A stretch of 64,000 nucleotides of DNA from Microbacterium sp. BR1 (GCF_002812725.1 NZ_NMUN01000004.1:248001-312000); one strand, 5' to 3'; counted from the stretch's first letter, positions 18,303 to 30,622 are shown. Program-made: numbers and translations. The notes: generated from the sequence alone by a model not told the origin.

Positions 18303-19343
18303 ATGGTCAGCGAACGAGGCCTGCAGGTCCTCCGGGCGATCGTCCAGGACTACGTCTCGACGCACGAGCCGGTCGGCAGCCGCTCGATCGTCGAGCGCCA
18401 CGCGTTCGGGGTGTCGGCCGCGACGATCCGCAACGACATGGCGCTGCTCGAAGACGAAGAACTCATCGTCGCGCCGCACACGTCGTCGGGCCGCGTGCCG
18501 ACCGACAAGGGCTACCGCGTTTTCGTCGATCACCTGGCCGAAGTCCGTCCGCTCTCACCCGCTCAGCGCACGGCCATCTCGAGCTTTCTCGGCGGCACCG
18601 GCGATCTCGATGACGTCCTGGCGCGCACGGTTCGCGTGCTCTCGCAGCTGACCGGCCAGGTCGCCGTCGTCCAGTACCCGTCTTTCGCGAACGCCCACGT
18701 GACGCACGTCGAGCTCGTCTCGCTCGCGCCCCAGCGCCTGCTCATCATCCTGGTCACCGACAACGGTCGCGTGTCGCAGCGGATCGCGCCCCTCACGGTG
18801 CCGCTGGACGACGAGGACGTGCCCGTGCTGCGCGGCCGACTCGCCGCTCTGATCACCGGGCTCGCTGTCGGCGCAGCGTCCGAGCGCGTGGATGCCCTGC
18901 GTATCGCGGCCGACCCGGCGGCGCCCGTGATCGACACGGCGCTCGTCCAGGTCGCGCACGTGCTGTCGGAAGAGCTCGAAGAGTTCCGGCAGGACCGCCT
19001 CGTCATGGCCGGTGCCGCCAACCTCGCCCGCCGCGAGACCGACTTCCGCGGCAGCATCTATCCGCTGCTCGAGGCGATCGAAGAGCAGGTCACTCTCATC
19101 CGCCTGATGAGCGAGATGGTCGCCGACAGTCAGGGACTCGCGGCGAGCATCGGACGCGAGAACGAACAGTGGGGTCTCGCCGAGGCCTCCATCGTGACGA
19201 GCGACTACGAGACATCCGGATCCATGGCGCGCGTCGGCGTGCTGGGCCCGACCCGTATGGACTACCCGAGCAACCTGGCGGCCGCCCGAGCCGTCGCGCG
19301 TTACCTCTCGCGCATGCTCGACGAAGACGAGACGTCCCGCTAA
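18303..19343 (+). CDS. hrcA: Heat-inducible transcription repressor HrcA
   Basis: 346-residue repressor. The N-terminal winged helix (about 1-75; RGLQVLRAIVQDYVSTHEPVGS, VSAATIRNDMALLE, SGRVPTDKGYRVFVD) binds the CIRCE element upstream, and the rest is the HrcA dimerisation/GAF-like region. HrcA represses chaperone genes and is released on heat shock through GroEL titration. ATG 18303 has a strong Shine-Dalgarno (AAGGGGGA). It is followed by dnaJ after 48 bases. Confidence 0.95.
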   Translation: MVSERGLQVLRAIVQDYVSTHEPVGSRSIVERHAFGVSAATIRNDMALLEDEELIVAPHTSSGRVPTDKGYRVFVDHLAEVRPLSPAQRTAISSFLGGTGDLDDVLARTVRVLSQLTGQVAVVQYPSFANAHVTHVELVSLAPQRLLIILVTDNGRVSQRIAPLTVPLDDEDVPVLRGRLAALITGLAVGAASERVDALRIAADPAAPVIDTALVQVAHVLSEELEEFRQDRLVMAGAANLARRETDFRGSIYPLLEAIEEQVTLIRLMSEMVADSQGLAASIGRENEQWGLAEASIVTSDYETSGSMARVGVLGPTRMDYPSNLAAARAVARYLSRMLDEDETSR

Positions 19344-19391
19344 AGGACGCGACCCGATCGGCGCAGCCGTCGGACATCTGTGAAAGGCAAC

Positions 19392-20501
19392 ATGGCAGAC
19401 CACTACGAGGTGCTGGGCGTTCCGCGGGACGCGAGCACCGAAGACATCAAGAAGGCCTACCGGCGACTCGCACGCGAGCTCCACCCCGATGTGAATTCGG
19501 GAGCGGATGCGGCGGAGCGCTTCAAGCTCGTCACGCACGCGTACGACGTGCTGAGCAACACCGAAGAGCGCAGCAAGTACGACCGTGGCGGCGACTCGCC
19601 GTTCGGCGGTCAGGGCGGCTTCGGCGGGTTCGGTGACATCTTCGAGACGTTCTTCGGCGGTCAGGGCGGCGGTCGCGGGCAGCGTCCCCGGTCGCGTCGC
19701 GAGCGCGGTCAGGACGCCCTCGTGCGCGTCACGCTCGAACTCTCGGACGTCGTGTTCGGGGTTCATCGCGACCTCGAGGTCGACACCGCCGTCATCTGCG
19801 AGACCTGCCAGGGCTCGTGCTGTCAGGCGGGCACGCAGCCCGTCACGTGCGACATCTGCCGCGGTTCGGGGCACGTCCAGCGGACCGTGCGGAGCCTGCT
19901 CGGCAACGTCGTCACGAGCCAGCCGTGCCAGACGTGCCAGGGCTACGGCACGACGATTCCCTACCCGTGCTCGACCTGCCAGGGGCAGGGCCGCGTGCGC
20001 TCGCGTCGCACGGTCTCGCTCGACATCCCGTCGGGTGTCGAGACCGGACTGCGCCTGCAGCTGCCCGGCTCGGGCGAGGTCGGGCCGGCGGGTGGACCCC
20101 ACGGCGACCTCTACATCGAGGTCACGGTCGCCCATCACGAGGTCTTCAGCCGCGAGGGAGACGACCTGCTCGCGACCCTCGAGGTCTCGATGCCCGACGC
20201 CGTGCTCGGCACGACGACCACGATCGACGCACTGGACGGACCCGTCGAGCTCGAGATACGCCCCGGTGTCCAGGCCGGTGACGTGCTGACGATCAAGGGC
20301 CGCGGCATCACCGCGCTCCGCGGCTCGCAGCGCGGCGACCTGCGTGTCGGTGTGCAGGTCCTCACCCCGACGCGCCTGGATGCGAAGGAGCGGGCCCTCG
20401 TCGAAGAGCTCCGCAAGCGCACCAAGGCGCCCGCGCCCAAGCTCGCGCACTTCCAGCAGGGCATCTTCTCGAAACTCCGCGACCGCTTCCGGAACGCCTG
20501 A
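19392..20501 (+). CDS. dnaJ: Chaperone protein DnaJ (HrcA-linked paralogue)
   Basis: 369-residue co-chaperone. The J domain (1-70) carries the HPD motif at 31-33, followed by a glycine/phenylalanine-rich region (about 70-100), then four CxxC repeats at about 136-200 forming two zinc centres, then the C-terminal substrate-binding domain. The first repeat reads CETCQGSC instead of the usual CxxCxGxG, a mild deviation. It stimulates DnaK ATPase and delivers unfolded substrates. ATG 19392 follows a GAAAGG site; an in-frame GTG at 19380 is less likely. Confidence 0.93.
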   Translation: MADHYEVLGVPRDASTEDIKKAYRRLARELHPDVNSGADAAERFKLVTHAYDVLSNTEERSKYDRGGDSPFGGQGGFGGFGDIFETFFGGQGGGRGQRPRSRRERGQDALVRVTLELSDVVFGVHRDLEVDTAVICETCQGSCCQAGTQPVTCDICRGSGHVQRTVRSLLGNVVTSQPCQTCQGYGTTIPYPCSTCQGQGRVRSRRTVSLDIPSGVETGLRLQLPGSGEVGPAGGPHGDLYIEVTVAHHEVFSREGDDLLATLEVSMPDAVLGTTTTIDALDGPVELEIRPGVQAGDVLTIKGRGITALRGSQRGDLRVGVQVLTPTRLDAKERALVEELRKRTKAPAPKLAHFQQGIFSKLRDRFRNA

Positions 20502-21238
20502 TGGCCCTGCATTTCGTCGCCGAGGGTGCGACGGATGCGCAAACCGGAGACACCCTGGCGCTCACGGGCGCAGAGGCCCATCACGCGGCCGTCGTTCGCC
20601 GCGTGCGTCCGGGCGAGGACGTCACGGTCGGCGACGGTCGGGGCGTCTGGCTCGACGGGGTCTGCAAGAGCGTCACGCCCAAGGAGGTGACGGTTCGCGT
20701 CACGGCACGTCGGGTCGAGCCTCAGCCGAGTCCGCGTCTCGTGCTCGTGCAGGCGCTGGCGAAGGGCGACCGCGACGAGCTCGCCGTGCAGGCGGCGACC
20801 GAGCTCGGCGTCGACCGGATCGTGCCGTGGCAAGCCGGCCGCAGCGTTTCTCGCTGGGAGGGCCCGAAGATCGCGAAGGGCGTCACGCGGTGGGAGGCCA
20901 TCACGCGCGAGGCGGCCAAGCAGGCGCATCGCGCCTGGGTTCCGGAGGTTTCGGCCCCGGTCACGACCAAGCAGCTCGCCGCACGGGCGGCTGAGGCATC
21001 CGTTTTGGTTCTCGAGCCGACCGCCGACGCGACGCTCACCGCGCAGTTGCTGAAGCCCGTCGGTGAGCGCGATGTCGTGCTGGTGGTGGGTCCCGAGGGC
21101 GGGATCGCGCCGGAAGAGCTCGACGCTCTCGTCGCCGCCGGGGCCGTCCTGGTCCGCCTGGGCGATACGGTGCTGCGTACGTCGACGGCAGGCCCGGCCG
21201 CGCTGGCGGTGGCGAGCGCCGCCCTCGGCCGCTGGTAG
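20501..21238 (+). CDS. rsmE: 16S rRNA m3U1498 methyltransferase RsmE
   Basis: 245-residue SPOUT-class methyltransferase that methylates N3 of U1498 in 16S rRNA. An N-terminal PUA-like domain (LTGAEAHHAAVVRRVRPGE) precedes the knotted SAM-binding domain with VVGPEGGIAPEELDAL and VLRTSTAGPAALAVA. The ATG overlaps the dnaJ stop (TGATG), so translation is coupled, placing rRNA modification in the HrcA-controlled transcript. Confidence 0.93.
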   Translation: MALHFVAEGATDAQTGDTLALTGAEAHHAAVVRRVRPGEDVTVGDGRGVWLDGVCKSVTPKEVTVRVTARRVEPQPSPRLVLVQALAKGDRDELAVQAATELGVDRIVPWQAGRSVSRWEGPKIAKGVTRWEAITREAAKQAHRAWVPEVSAPVTTKQLAARAAEASVLVLEPTADATLTAQLLKPVGERDVVLVVGPEGGIAPEELDALVAAGAVLVRLGDTVLRTSTAGPAALAVASAALGRW

Positions 21239-21265
21239 CCCCGACCGCGCGCGAGCCCCGCTCGG

Positions 21266-21271
21266 TAGACT
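21266..21271 (+). promoter_or_regulatory. -10 element (TAGACT) of the HIT-phoH-era operon
   Basis: TAGACT followed by 6 bases and GTG 21278, giving a leaderless operon head. Confidence 0.6.
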
Positions 21272-21277
21272 GGACGG

Positions 21278-21628
21278 GTGAGCAGAGAACCCTCGATCTT
21301 CACGCGCATCCTGCGCGGCGACATCCCCTCCGAGATGGTGGGCGAGACCGAGAACGTGTTCGCCATCACAGACATCGCGCCCCGCGCCCCCCTGCACCTG
21401 CTGGTGATCCCGAAGACAGAGAAGTACCGCGACGTCGTCGAACTCGCCGCGGGCGACCCGGACCTCCTCGCCGAGATGATCGGCCTGGCGAACACCCTCG
21501 CGATGCAGCACTCCAACGGCGACTTCCGGCTGGTCTTCAATACCGGCGCCGGAGCGGGGCAGACCGTATTCCATGTACACGCCCACGTTCTCGCGGGCGG
21601 ACTTTCCGAGAAGAGCGTCAGTGACTGA
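21278..21628 (+). CDS. HIT (histidine triad) nucleotide-binding protein
   Basis: 116-residue protein of the Hint branch, with the triad HVHAHV at residues 99-103 (His99, His101, His103) and the N-terminal IFTRILRGDIPSEMV motif. Hint proteins hydrolyse purine nucleoside phosphoramidates; the physiological substrate in Actinobacteria is unclear. GTG 21278 fits a leaderless promoter. Its 3' end overlaps the start of the PhoH gene by 8 bases, so it heads a ribosome-maturation operon. Confidence 0.9.
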   Translation: MSREPSIFTRILRGDIPSEMVGETENVFAITDIAPRAPLHLLVIPKTEKYRDVVELAAGDPDLLAEMIGLANTLAMQHSNGDFRLVFNTGAGAGQTVFHVHAHVLAGGLSEKSVSD

Positions 21629-22754
21629 ACCGACCGAAGAGACTTCGTCGGGCGAACAGACCGTCAGCGATCGGGTTCTTGCCGACGGCGTCGCGATGGT
21701 GCAGTTGCTCGGCCCGCAGGATCGACTTCTGCGCGTGGTCGAGAAGGAGCATCCGGGCGTCGATGTCCACGTTCGTGGCAACGAGATCACGCTGTCCGGA
21801 CCCGCGGATGCCGTGGCCGCCGCTCGGACGCTCGTCGATGAGTTGCTCACGATGACCCGCGAGGGCTACAACGTCGCGCCCGCCGACGTCACGTCGTCGG
21901 CGCGGCTGCTCGGCGACGACCCTTCGCGCCGTCCCAGCGATGTGCTCGGCGAGGCCATCCTGTCGTCGCGCGGCAGGATCATCCGCCCGAAGACGCTGGG
22001 TCAGAAGGACTACGTCGACGCGATCGAAGAGAACACGATCACATTCGGTATCGGCCCGGCGGGTACCGGAAAGACCTATCTGGCGATGGCGAAGGCCGTT
22101 CAGGCGCTACAGCGCAAAGAGGTCAGCCGGATCATCCTGACCCGTCCCGCGGTCGAGGCGGGGGAGCGGCTCGGATTCTTGCCGGGCACGCTCAACGACA
22201 AGATCGACCCGTACTTGCGCCCGCTGTACGACGCGTTGAACGAGATGATGGATCCCGACATCGTCCCCAAGCTGATGGCGACGGGAACGATCGAGGTCGC
22301 ACCCCTCGCGTACATGCGCGGCCGGACGCTGAACGACTCCTTCGTCGTGCTCGACGAGGCGCAGAACACCACGCCCGAGCAGATGAAGATGTTCCTGACC
22401 CGCCTCGGTTTCAACACGCGGATGGTCGTCACGGGCGACATCACGCAGGTGGACCTGCCGGGCGGATCGTCGGGCCTGCGCCTGGTGACCCGGGTGCTCG
22501 ACGACATCGACGACATCCATTTCGCCCGCCTGACGAGCGCGGATGTCGTGCGGCACACGCTCGTCGGAAAGATCGTCGACGCGTACACCGAGTACGACGA
22601 ACAGCGCACCGCCGAACGCTATGAGCGCGAGCAGGCGGCGCAGTTCGCCAATCGCGCCGAGCGCCGGTCGTCGACTCGTCCGATCGGTCCGCGTGACCGC
22701 AAAGCTCCGAACCATCAGTCCTCGGATCGCAAAGCCCAGGGAGGGCGCTCGTGA
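21621..22754 (+). CDS. PhoH family ATPase
   Basis: 377-residue ATPase with an N-terminal KH-like segment (about 20-90), then the PhoH P-loop domain: Walker A GPAGTGKT, the motif LTRPAVEAGERLGFLPG, Walker B FVVLDEAQNTT and VTGDITQVDLPGG. PhoH proteins are thought to act in RNA metabolism, and the gene is nearly always next to ybeY. GTG 21621 follows GAGAAGAG. The C-terminus is charged and probably disordered. It overlaps ybeY by 4 bases. Confidence 0.92.
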   Translation: MTEPTEETSSGEQTVSDRVLADGVAMVQLLGPQDRLLRVVEKEHPGVDVHVRGNEITLSGPADAVAAARTLVDELLTMTREGYNVAPADVTSSARLLGDDPSRRPSDVLGEAILSSRGRIIRPKTLGQKDYVDAIEENTITFGIGPAGTGKTYLAMAKAVQALQRKEVSRIILTRPAVEAGERLGFLPGTLNDKIDPYLRPLYDALNEMMDPDIVPKLMATGTIEVAPLAYMRGRTLNDSFVVLDEAQNTTPEQMKMFLTRLGFNTRMVVTGDITQVDLPGGSSGLRLVTRVLDDIDDIHFARLTSADVVRHTLVGKIVDAYTEYDEQRTAERYEREQAAQFANRAERRSSTRPIGPRDRKAPNHQSSDRKAQGGRS

Positions 22755-23224
22755 CCATCGAGATCACCAACGAGTCCGGGGTGACGGGCATCGACGAGAC
22801 GAAGCTGCTGCGGCTGATGGAGTACAACCTCGCAGAGCTGCACGTCAGCCCTGAAGCGGATGTCGCCATCATCCTCGTGGACGAGGGTGCGATGGAGGCC
22901 CTGCACGTGCAGTGGATGGATGAGCCGGGCCCGACGGACGTCCTGAGCTTTCCGATGGACGAGCTGCGACCCGGCACGGAAGACATCCCGACACCACCGG
23001 GTCTGCTCGGCGACATCGTCCTCTGCCCGCAGGTCGCCGAGACGCAGGCGCGTGACGCCGGTCACACGACCGAAGACGAGTTGCTGCTGTTGACGACTCA
23101 CGGCCTCCTGCACCTGCTCGGATTCGATCACGCCGAACCCGAAGAAGAGCGCGAGATGTTCGGTCTGCAGCGCGATCTGCTGATCGGCTTCTCGGTGCGC
23201 GAGCGGCGCCGTAAACCCGCATGA
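22751..23224 (+). CDS. ybeY: Endoribonuclease YbeY, rRNA maturation factor
   Basis: 157-residue zinc metalloprotein with the signature HGLLHLLGFDHAEPEEE (three metal-binding histidines) and the upstream DVLSFPMDE motif. YbeY acts in 16S rRNA 3' end maturation and 70S quality control. The GTG overlaps the PhoH stop (GTGA) and the gene overlaps the next one by 4 bases, indicating tight coupling. Confidence 0.95.
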   Translation: MTIEITNESGVTGIDETKLLRLMEYNLAELHVSPEADVAIILVDEGAMEALHVQWMDEPGPTDVLSFPMDELRPGTEDIPTPPGLLGDIVLCPQVAETQARDAGHTTEDELLLLTTHGLLHLLGFDHAEPEEEREMFGLQRDLLIGFSVRERRRKPA

Positions 23225-24579
23225 CCGCCCTTCTCCTTCTCCTCGCAGCCCTCTTCCTTGTCGCGTTCGCGGGCCTCATGGCCGCGCTCGACGCGGCGCT
23301 GAGCGTCACCTCGCGCGCCGACCTGGCCGAGTGGGCGCTGACGGCGCGGGCGCGTCGCTCGTTGCGGGCGATCGCCTCCGACAGCGACGCCCACCTCAAC
23401 GCGGTGGTCTTCATCCGCATCCTGGCCGAGACCGCGGCCGCCGTGTTCGTCACGGTGTCGCTGACGATCCTGTTCGACTCGATCTGGTGGGCGATGCTCG
23501 CCGCGGTCGTCCTGATGACCGGAGCCTCGTTCGTGCTCGTCGGGGCGAGTCCGCGCACGGTCGGTCGTCAGCACGCCGAGGGACTGCTGCGCGCGTGCGC
23601 GCCGATCGTGCGGTTCGTGCGCATCATCCTCGGCCCGATCGCCGGGGCTCTGGTCGCGCTCGGCAATCGCGTCACGCCGGGTCGTCGCCGGGTCGCGTCG
23701 TTCGCGTCCGAACAGCAGCTGCTGAGCATGGTCGACGAGGCCGCCGAGGCGGACCTGATCGAAGACGAGGACCGCGAGCTCATCCACTCGGTCTTCGACT
23801 TCACCGACACGTTCGTGCGCTCGGTCATGGTGCCGCGTACCGACATGGTGACGCTGGATGCCTCGGCGACGACCGACGACGCGATGAGCCTGTTCCTCAG
23901 CACGGGGGTCTCGCGCATCCCCGTCACCGAGGGCAGCGACGATGACATCGTCGGCATCCTGTACCTGAAAGACCTGGTCCAGTCGGGTTTCGGTGCGGGA
24001 GACGGATGGCGCACCCAGGGCATCCGCAAGATCCTCCGGCCGGCGAGCTTCGTTCCCGAGTCGATGATGGCCGAGACCCTGTTGCAGCAGATGAAGCGTG
24101 ACGCCGTCCATGTCTGCATCGTCGTCGACGAGTACGGCGGCATCGCCGGGCTCGTGACACTCGAGGACCTCATCGAAGAGCTCGTGGGCGAGATCGCGGA
24201 CGAGTACGACGTGCCGCAGAACGAGATCGTCGAGCTGAGCCCGGGCCGGTATCGCGTGAGCGCCCGCAGCTCGCTGGACGACATCGGTGACCTGTTCGGG
24301 ATCGAACTCGACGACGATGACGTCGACTCGATCGGTGGTCTGCTGGGCAAGGTGCTGGGTCGCGTTCCGCTGCCGGGTGCCGAGGCGACGCACGAGGGCA
24401 TCGTCATGACCGGGGGCGCGTCGCGCGGCCGGGGTCGGGGCATCGCGACGGTCTTCGTCGAGCGGTCGCCGGAACTCATCGCCGCGGAAGAGGCTTTCGC
24501 CGCCGAGACGAACACTGGTCCGATCGAGAAGGTCGGCGCGCCCGAGGGGCGCAAACGAAAGGGAGAATCCCGTGACTGA
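23221..24579 (+). CDS. Hemolysin-family/CNNM membrane protein with CBS pair and CorC domain
   Basis: 452-residue membrane protein. Hydrophobic segments in the first 150 residues form the DUF21/CNNM domain, two CBS motifs occupy about 190-320 (MVPRTDMVTLDASATTDDA; FVPESMMAETLLQQM; VVDEYGGIAGLVTLEDLIEELVGEI) and the CorC/HlyC transporter-associated domain about 340-425. The family is linked to magnesium or cobalt efflux, and old hemolysin names are not meaningful. The first membrane helix is short. It lies between ybeY and era and overlaps both. Confidence 0.88.
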   Translation: MTALLLLLAALFLVAFAGLMAALDAALSVTSRADLAEWALTARARRSLRAIASDSDAHLNAVVFIRILAETAAAVFVTVSLTILFDSIWWAMLAAVVLMTGASFVLVGASPRTVGRQHAEGLLRACAPIVRFVRIILGPIAGALVALGNRVTPGRRRVASFASEQQLLSMVDEAAEADLIEDEDRELIHSVFDFTDTFVRSVMVPRTDMVTLDASATTDDAMSLFLSTGVSRIPVTEGSDDDIVGILYLKDLVQSGFGAGDGWRTQGIRKILRPASFVPESMMAETLLQQMKRDAVHVCIVVDEYGGIAGLVTLEDLIEELVGEIADEYDVPQNEIVELSPGRYRVSARSSLDDIGDLFGIELDDDDVDSIGGLLGKVLGRVPLPGAEATHEGIVMTGGASRGRGRGIATVFVERSPELIAAEEAFAAETNTGPIEKVGAPEGRKRKGESRD

Positions 24580-25516
24580 TGCGGTTTCGCACGATGGCGC
24601 GGGGGACGGATCGGGAACGGGTGGGATTCCGCTCCGGAGTGGCTTCGTCACGTTCGTCGGACGCCCCAACGTCGGCAAGTCGACGCTGACGAATGCCCTG
24701 GTCGGCGAGAAGATCGCGATCACGAGCGAGAAGCCGCAGACGACGCGCCGGGCCATCCGGGGCATCCTGAATCGCCCCGCCGGTCAGCTCGTCATCGTCG
24801 ACACTCCCGGTATCCACAAGCCGCGGACGCTGCTCGGCGAGCGCCTCAACCACCTGGTCGACCAGGTGCTCGGCGACGTCGACGTGATCGCGTTCTGCGT
24901 TCCGGCGACCGAGAAGGTCGGGCCCGGCGACCGCCGTATCGCGGAATCCCTCGACGGCTATCGCCGGGCGAAGAAGGTTGCGCTGGTGACGAAGACGGAT
25001 GCAGCCTCGCGCGAGCAGATCACCGAGCGGTTGCTCGAGGTCGATGCGTTGCGTGAGGACTGGGCCGCCGTCATCCCGCTGTCCGCCGAGGCGGGCGAGG
25101 GGCTCGAGGTTCTCGCCGACGAGCTGCTGTCGCTCATGCCCGAGGGTCCGGCGCTCTATGGCGCCGATGTGGTGACGGATGAGTCGACCGAGGACCGCAT
25201 CGCCGAGACCATCCGCGAGGCGGCGCTGCAGGGTGTGCGCGACGAGTTGCCGCACTCGATCGCGGTGACGATCGCCGACATCCTGCCCCGCGAGGACTCG
25301 GACCTGATCGACGTCTACGCCGACCTGGTCGTCGAGCGTGACAGTCAGAAGGCCATCATCATCGGACACCGGGGCTCACGGCTCGCGGATGTCGGGGCTC
25401 GGGCGCGTGCGCAGATCGAGCCGCTCATGAAGTCGCGCGTGTACCTGCACCTGCACGTCCGGGTGGCGAAGGAGTGGCAGCGCGACCCGAAGCAGTTGGG
25501 CCGCCTGGGCTTCTAG
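24572..25516 (+). CDS. era: GTPase Era
   Basis: 314-residue GTPase needed for 30S assembly. GRPNVGKST (G1) is at about 30-38, an Era-type switch TTRRAIRGI follows, then DTPGIHKPR (G3) and TKTDA (G4), and a C-terminal KH domain binds the 3' end of 16S rRNA (REDSDLIDVYADLVVERDSQKAI ... GARARAQIEPLM). It has a slightly longer N-terminus than typical Era. It overlaps the CNNM gene by 8 bases and is the last gene of the operon. Confidence 0.95.
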   Translation: MTDAVSHDGAGDGSGTGGIPLRSGFVTFVGRPNVGKSTLTNALVGEKIAITSEKPQTTRRAIRGILNRPAGQLVIVDTPGIHKPRTLLGERLNHLVDQVLGDVDVIAFCVPATEKVGPGDRRIAESLDGYRRAKKVALVTKTDAASREQITERLLEVDALREDWAAVIPLSAEAGEGLEVLADELLSLMPEGPALYGADVVTDESTEDRIAETIREAALQGVRDELPHSIAVTIADILPREDSDLIDVYADLVVERDSQKAIIIGHRGSRLADVGARARAQIEPLMKSRVYLHLHVRVAKEWQRDPKQLGRLGF

Positions 25517-25648
25517 GTACGGTTTCGCCCGTCGGCACGAATGCAGGCAAACACCGGGGCGGGCAGAAACGTGCGGTATCCGCCTGTGCTCGTGTAATCG
25601 CCTGTCTCCGTGTGCAAGATGCGAGCGGGTGTGCCCCGGGGTGCTGCG

Positions 25649-27055
25649 TTACGTCCGCCGACCGACCAGGTCGAGCAGGCGCGTGCGGGATGTGGTGACC
25701 GGACGCCACCTGGGACTTCGCTCGATCCATGGGGGAGCCATCACTTCTGGCACACCCTGATTCATCCGGATCTTCCACCCGCCATGGTCGATGAAGCGGT
25801 GATGGTTCCAGCACAACAGCACACCGTTGTCGGTGTGGGTCGGGCCGCACTGGGCGTGGTCCGTGACGTGGTGGATTTCGCACCACGCGGCACGGACGCC
25901 GCAGCCCGGGATGATGCATCCGCCGTCCCGGAGCGCGATCGCCCGACGCTGGTGCCGGTTGAACACGCGCTCTTCGGTGCCGATGCGCTGGATGCGGCCG
26001 TTCCCACCGAGCAGCACGCGCTGGATCACCCCGGCGCAACCCACGTGCGCGGCTGCACGCACCGAAACCGGCTCGTCGATGCCGTCGACGTGGGCCCACC
26101 CCGTGTCGGACACGAGGTCTTCGGCGCGGACCGAGATGACCAGCGTGGGAGCGGCCCCGCCGATGGTCGGAAGCTGTTCGCTGGATGCCGCGACCGACAG
26201 AGCCGTCGCCAGCGCATCGTGCCGCTTCTGTGCCGAGCTGCGCGGGTCATCGGCGAAGCCGGAATCGCCCTCGCCCTCAGGGCGGAACGAGACGCCGTCG
26301 CCTACGTGCGGCGAGCCGATCGCGTCGCAGATCCGCTGGAACTGGGCGGCGACCTCGGGCAGCAGAGCGCCTCGCAGCGGAACGACACCGTCGCGCGCGA
26401 CGCCCAGCGTGACCCCGCGCATCCGTATCGCCTGTTCTTCCTTCGGCTCGGCACCGTCCTGATCGAGCGCCGCGGCCCACGCCTGGGCCTGCACGCGAAG
26501 CAGGTCTGCGCAGGCGGGCGGCGTGCCATCCGGACCCGTGCCACTCGCCTCGGCGGCGAGCACCGCGTCGGCAACCCGCAGCGACTCGAGGGGCACGCGC
26601 TGGCTCATCGCTTCGAGCGGCCCCGACACCGCGACCAGCCCGTCGATCCCGACCTCGCCCTCCAACAACACCGAGCGCATCGCGGGGAGAAGCGCGGGCA
26701 GCGCCCCGCCGCTCAACGACTCGCCCAGTGCGACACCCTTGGCCCCGCGCTGCAGACGAGCGGCGGATGCCGGACCCATCCTCGTCGCCCGTTGCACGAG
26801 CTCGCTCACGTCGTGGCATCCGCGCCGCGCCGTCAGCCTCAGGTCGCGATCCGGGCCCGCCGACCGACGTACGACCTCGCCGACCGATTCCACGAGCACC
26901 GCGTCGGTGAGCCGCTGCAGCTCGGCCGCGAGATTCAGAGCGCGCACCACGTGGTCATCGCTCGCGGCCAGAATCTGCCCGTCGCCGAGGGCGCGAGTCA
27001 CATGAGCGCGCGCCTGCTCGATGGCCCCTTCGAGGTGATCGAGCAGTGCTTCCAT
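25649..27055 (-). CDS. DUF222 domain protein with C-terminal HNH endonuclease motif
   Basis: 468-residue protein of the actinobacterial 13E12/DUF222 type. A long helical DUF222 region covers most of the protein and the HNH domain is near the C-terminus (FNRHQRRAIALRDGGCIIPGCG, WCEIHHV, NGVLLCWNHHRFIDHGGW). Its function is unknown; members occur in many copies in Microbacteriaceae and some have been linked to mobile introns or nucleases. ATG 27055 was preferred over ATG 27085 because a minus-strand CAGAAT (27063-27068) lies 7 bases before it and falls inside the longer version. It is convergent with era. Confidence 0.8.
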   Translation of the reverse strand: MEALLDHLEGAIEQARAHVTRALGDGQILAASDDHVVRALNLAAELQRLTDAVLVESVGEVVRRSAGPDRDLRLTARRGCHDVSELVQRATRMGPASAARLQRGAKGVALGESLSGGALPALLPAMRSVLLEGEVGIDGLVAVSGPLEAMSQRVPLESLRVADAVLAAEASGTGPDGTPPACADLLRVQAQAWAAALDQDGAEPKEEQAIRMRGVTLGVARDGVVPLRGALLPEVAAQFQRICDAIGSPHVGDGVSFRPEGEGDSGFADDPRSSAQKRHDALATALSVAASSEQLPTIGGAAPTLVISVRAEDLVSDTGWAHVDGIDEPVSVRAAAHVGCAGVIQRVLLGGNGRIQRIGTEERVFNRHQRRAIALRDGGCIIPGCGVRAAWCEIHHVTDHAQCGPTHTDNGVLLCWNHHRFIDHGGWKIRMNQGVPEVMAPPWIERSPRWRPVTTSRTRLLDLVGRRT

Positions 27056-27062
27056 ACCCTCT

Positions 27063-27068
27063 ATTCTG
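27063..27068 (-). promoter_or_regulatory. -10-like element (CAGAAT) of the DUF222/HNH gene
   Basis: CAGAAT on the minus strand, 7 bases before ATG 27055. Confidence 0.4.
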
Positions 27069-27195
27069 ACGAGGGTCACCGACATTGAGACCCGGTTTTT
27101 GCCCGATCAAGAGCGACAAACGGGGTGTCTCGGAAAATTCTCTGTACAAGCTCCGCCGGGGCCGTCGACACACGCCCACGACCCAGAAATAGGGC

Positions 27196-29743
<2,548 letters not shown>

Positions 29744-29841
29744 TCCAGTACCCGCGCGCCTGCACCCGCGGGCCTGTGCCCGGCGTGCCTATCGGTAGGC
29801 CTCGGTGGGCTGGGATCCCCCGCGAGGTGGGGCGCGGCAAT

Positions 29842-29880
29842 TGCGGTGGGGCGCGTAAGAACGCGCCCCACCGCATTTTT
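29842..29880 (+). terminator. Rho-independent terminator after leuA
   Basis: A perfect 15-bp stem (TGCGGTGGGGCGCGT with its complement), loop AAGA, followed by TTTTT. Confidence 0.95.
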
Positions 29881-29932
29881 CACGCCCCAGTGCAGGGCAG
29901 CAGCAGGGAGCCCGGGTCTGCGGGTGTGTGCG

Positions 29933-30616
29933 TCAGGGCTTGATGATCGGCAGCACGCCGGTCTCGGCGGCCACGCGGCGGCGGTAGAGCATGCGCTGCT
30001 CCGGCAGCGACAGGTCGAACACCACGGCCAGCACGCGGATGACGGCGGTCACGACGATCCCGGCGATCGCGGCCGGCACGATCGCGAGCCCGAGCGAGGC
30101 AGAAACGGCGAGCACGAGGCATCCGGCTCCCGCGGCGACCGCGTAGAGCGAGCCCACGTGCATCACGGCTACGGGCAGCCCCATGATCACGTCGCGCAGG
30201 ATCGATCCGCCCACGGCCGCGACAACGCCGACGAACACGGCAGGCACGAGCGGCAGCCCGACGGCGAGCGCCTTACTCGTTCCGAATGCGCCGAACAGGC
30301 CGATCACGATCGCGTCGAGCCCGACGATGACGCCGTTCACGCGACGGAACACGCCGGCCAGCAGCATCCCCACGAGCGCCGCGGCGACGGCCGTGATCAG
30401 GTACCAGTTGCTCTGGAGCGTCGACGGCGGCAACCCCAGCAGCAGGTCGCGGATGAGTCCGCCACCCATGCCGATCACGATGCCGATGATCGCGACCCCG
30501 AGCAGATCCAGGCGGCGCTGACCCTGGAAGCCGGATGCGAAGAGTGCACCCTGGATGCCTCCCAGCGCCACGGCGGTCAGGTCGGCCCAGAGGGGGATCA
30601 CGAAGAGGGGTTCCAC
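29933..30616 (-). CDS. TRIC-type cation channel family protein
   Basis: 227-residue membrane protein with two repeats of the bacterial TRIC (UPF0126) fold and about seven hydrophobic segments. The repeated signatures GIVIGMGGGLIRDLLLG and GVVAAVGGSILRDVIMG hold the family G-G-x-x-R-D motif. Bacterial TRIC proteins form potassium-permeable channels. GTG 30616 is preceded by a minus-strand GACAAT at 6-base spacing and by GAGGG touching the start codon. The leuA terminator separates it from the convergent leuA. Confidence 0.85.
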   Translation of the reverse strand: MEPLFVIPLWADLTAVALGGIQGALFASGFQGQRRLDLLGVAIIGIVIGMGGGLIRDLLLGLPPSTLQSNWYLITAVAAALVGMLLAGVFRRVNGVIVGLDAIVIGLFGAFGTSKALAVGLPLVPAVFVGVVAAVGGSILRDVIMGLPVAVMHVGSLYAVAAGAGCLVLAVSASLGLAIVPAAIAGIVVTAVIRVLAVVFDLSLPEQRMLYRRRVAAETGVLPIIKP

Positions 30617-30622
30617 CCCTCT

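Noticed and set aside
25517..25648. Imperfect GTTTCGCCCG/CGGGCAGAAAC hairpin after era as a terminator
   Set aside because: The stem has a bulge, a long loop and no U tract; too weak to annotate.
25649..27055. HNH protein as a restriction or anti-phage enzyme
   Set aside because: DUF222/HNH proteins are common multi-copy proteins in this family; there is no methylase or partner gene, so a defence role is not supported.
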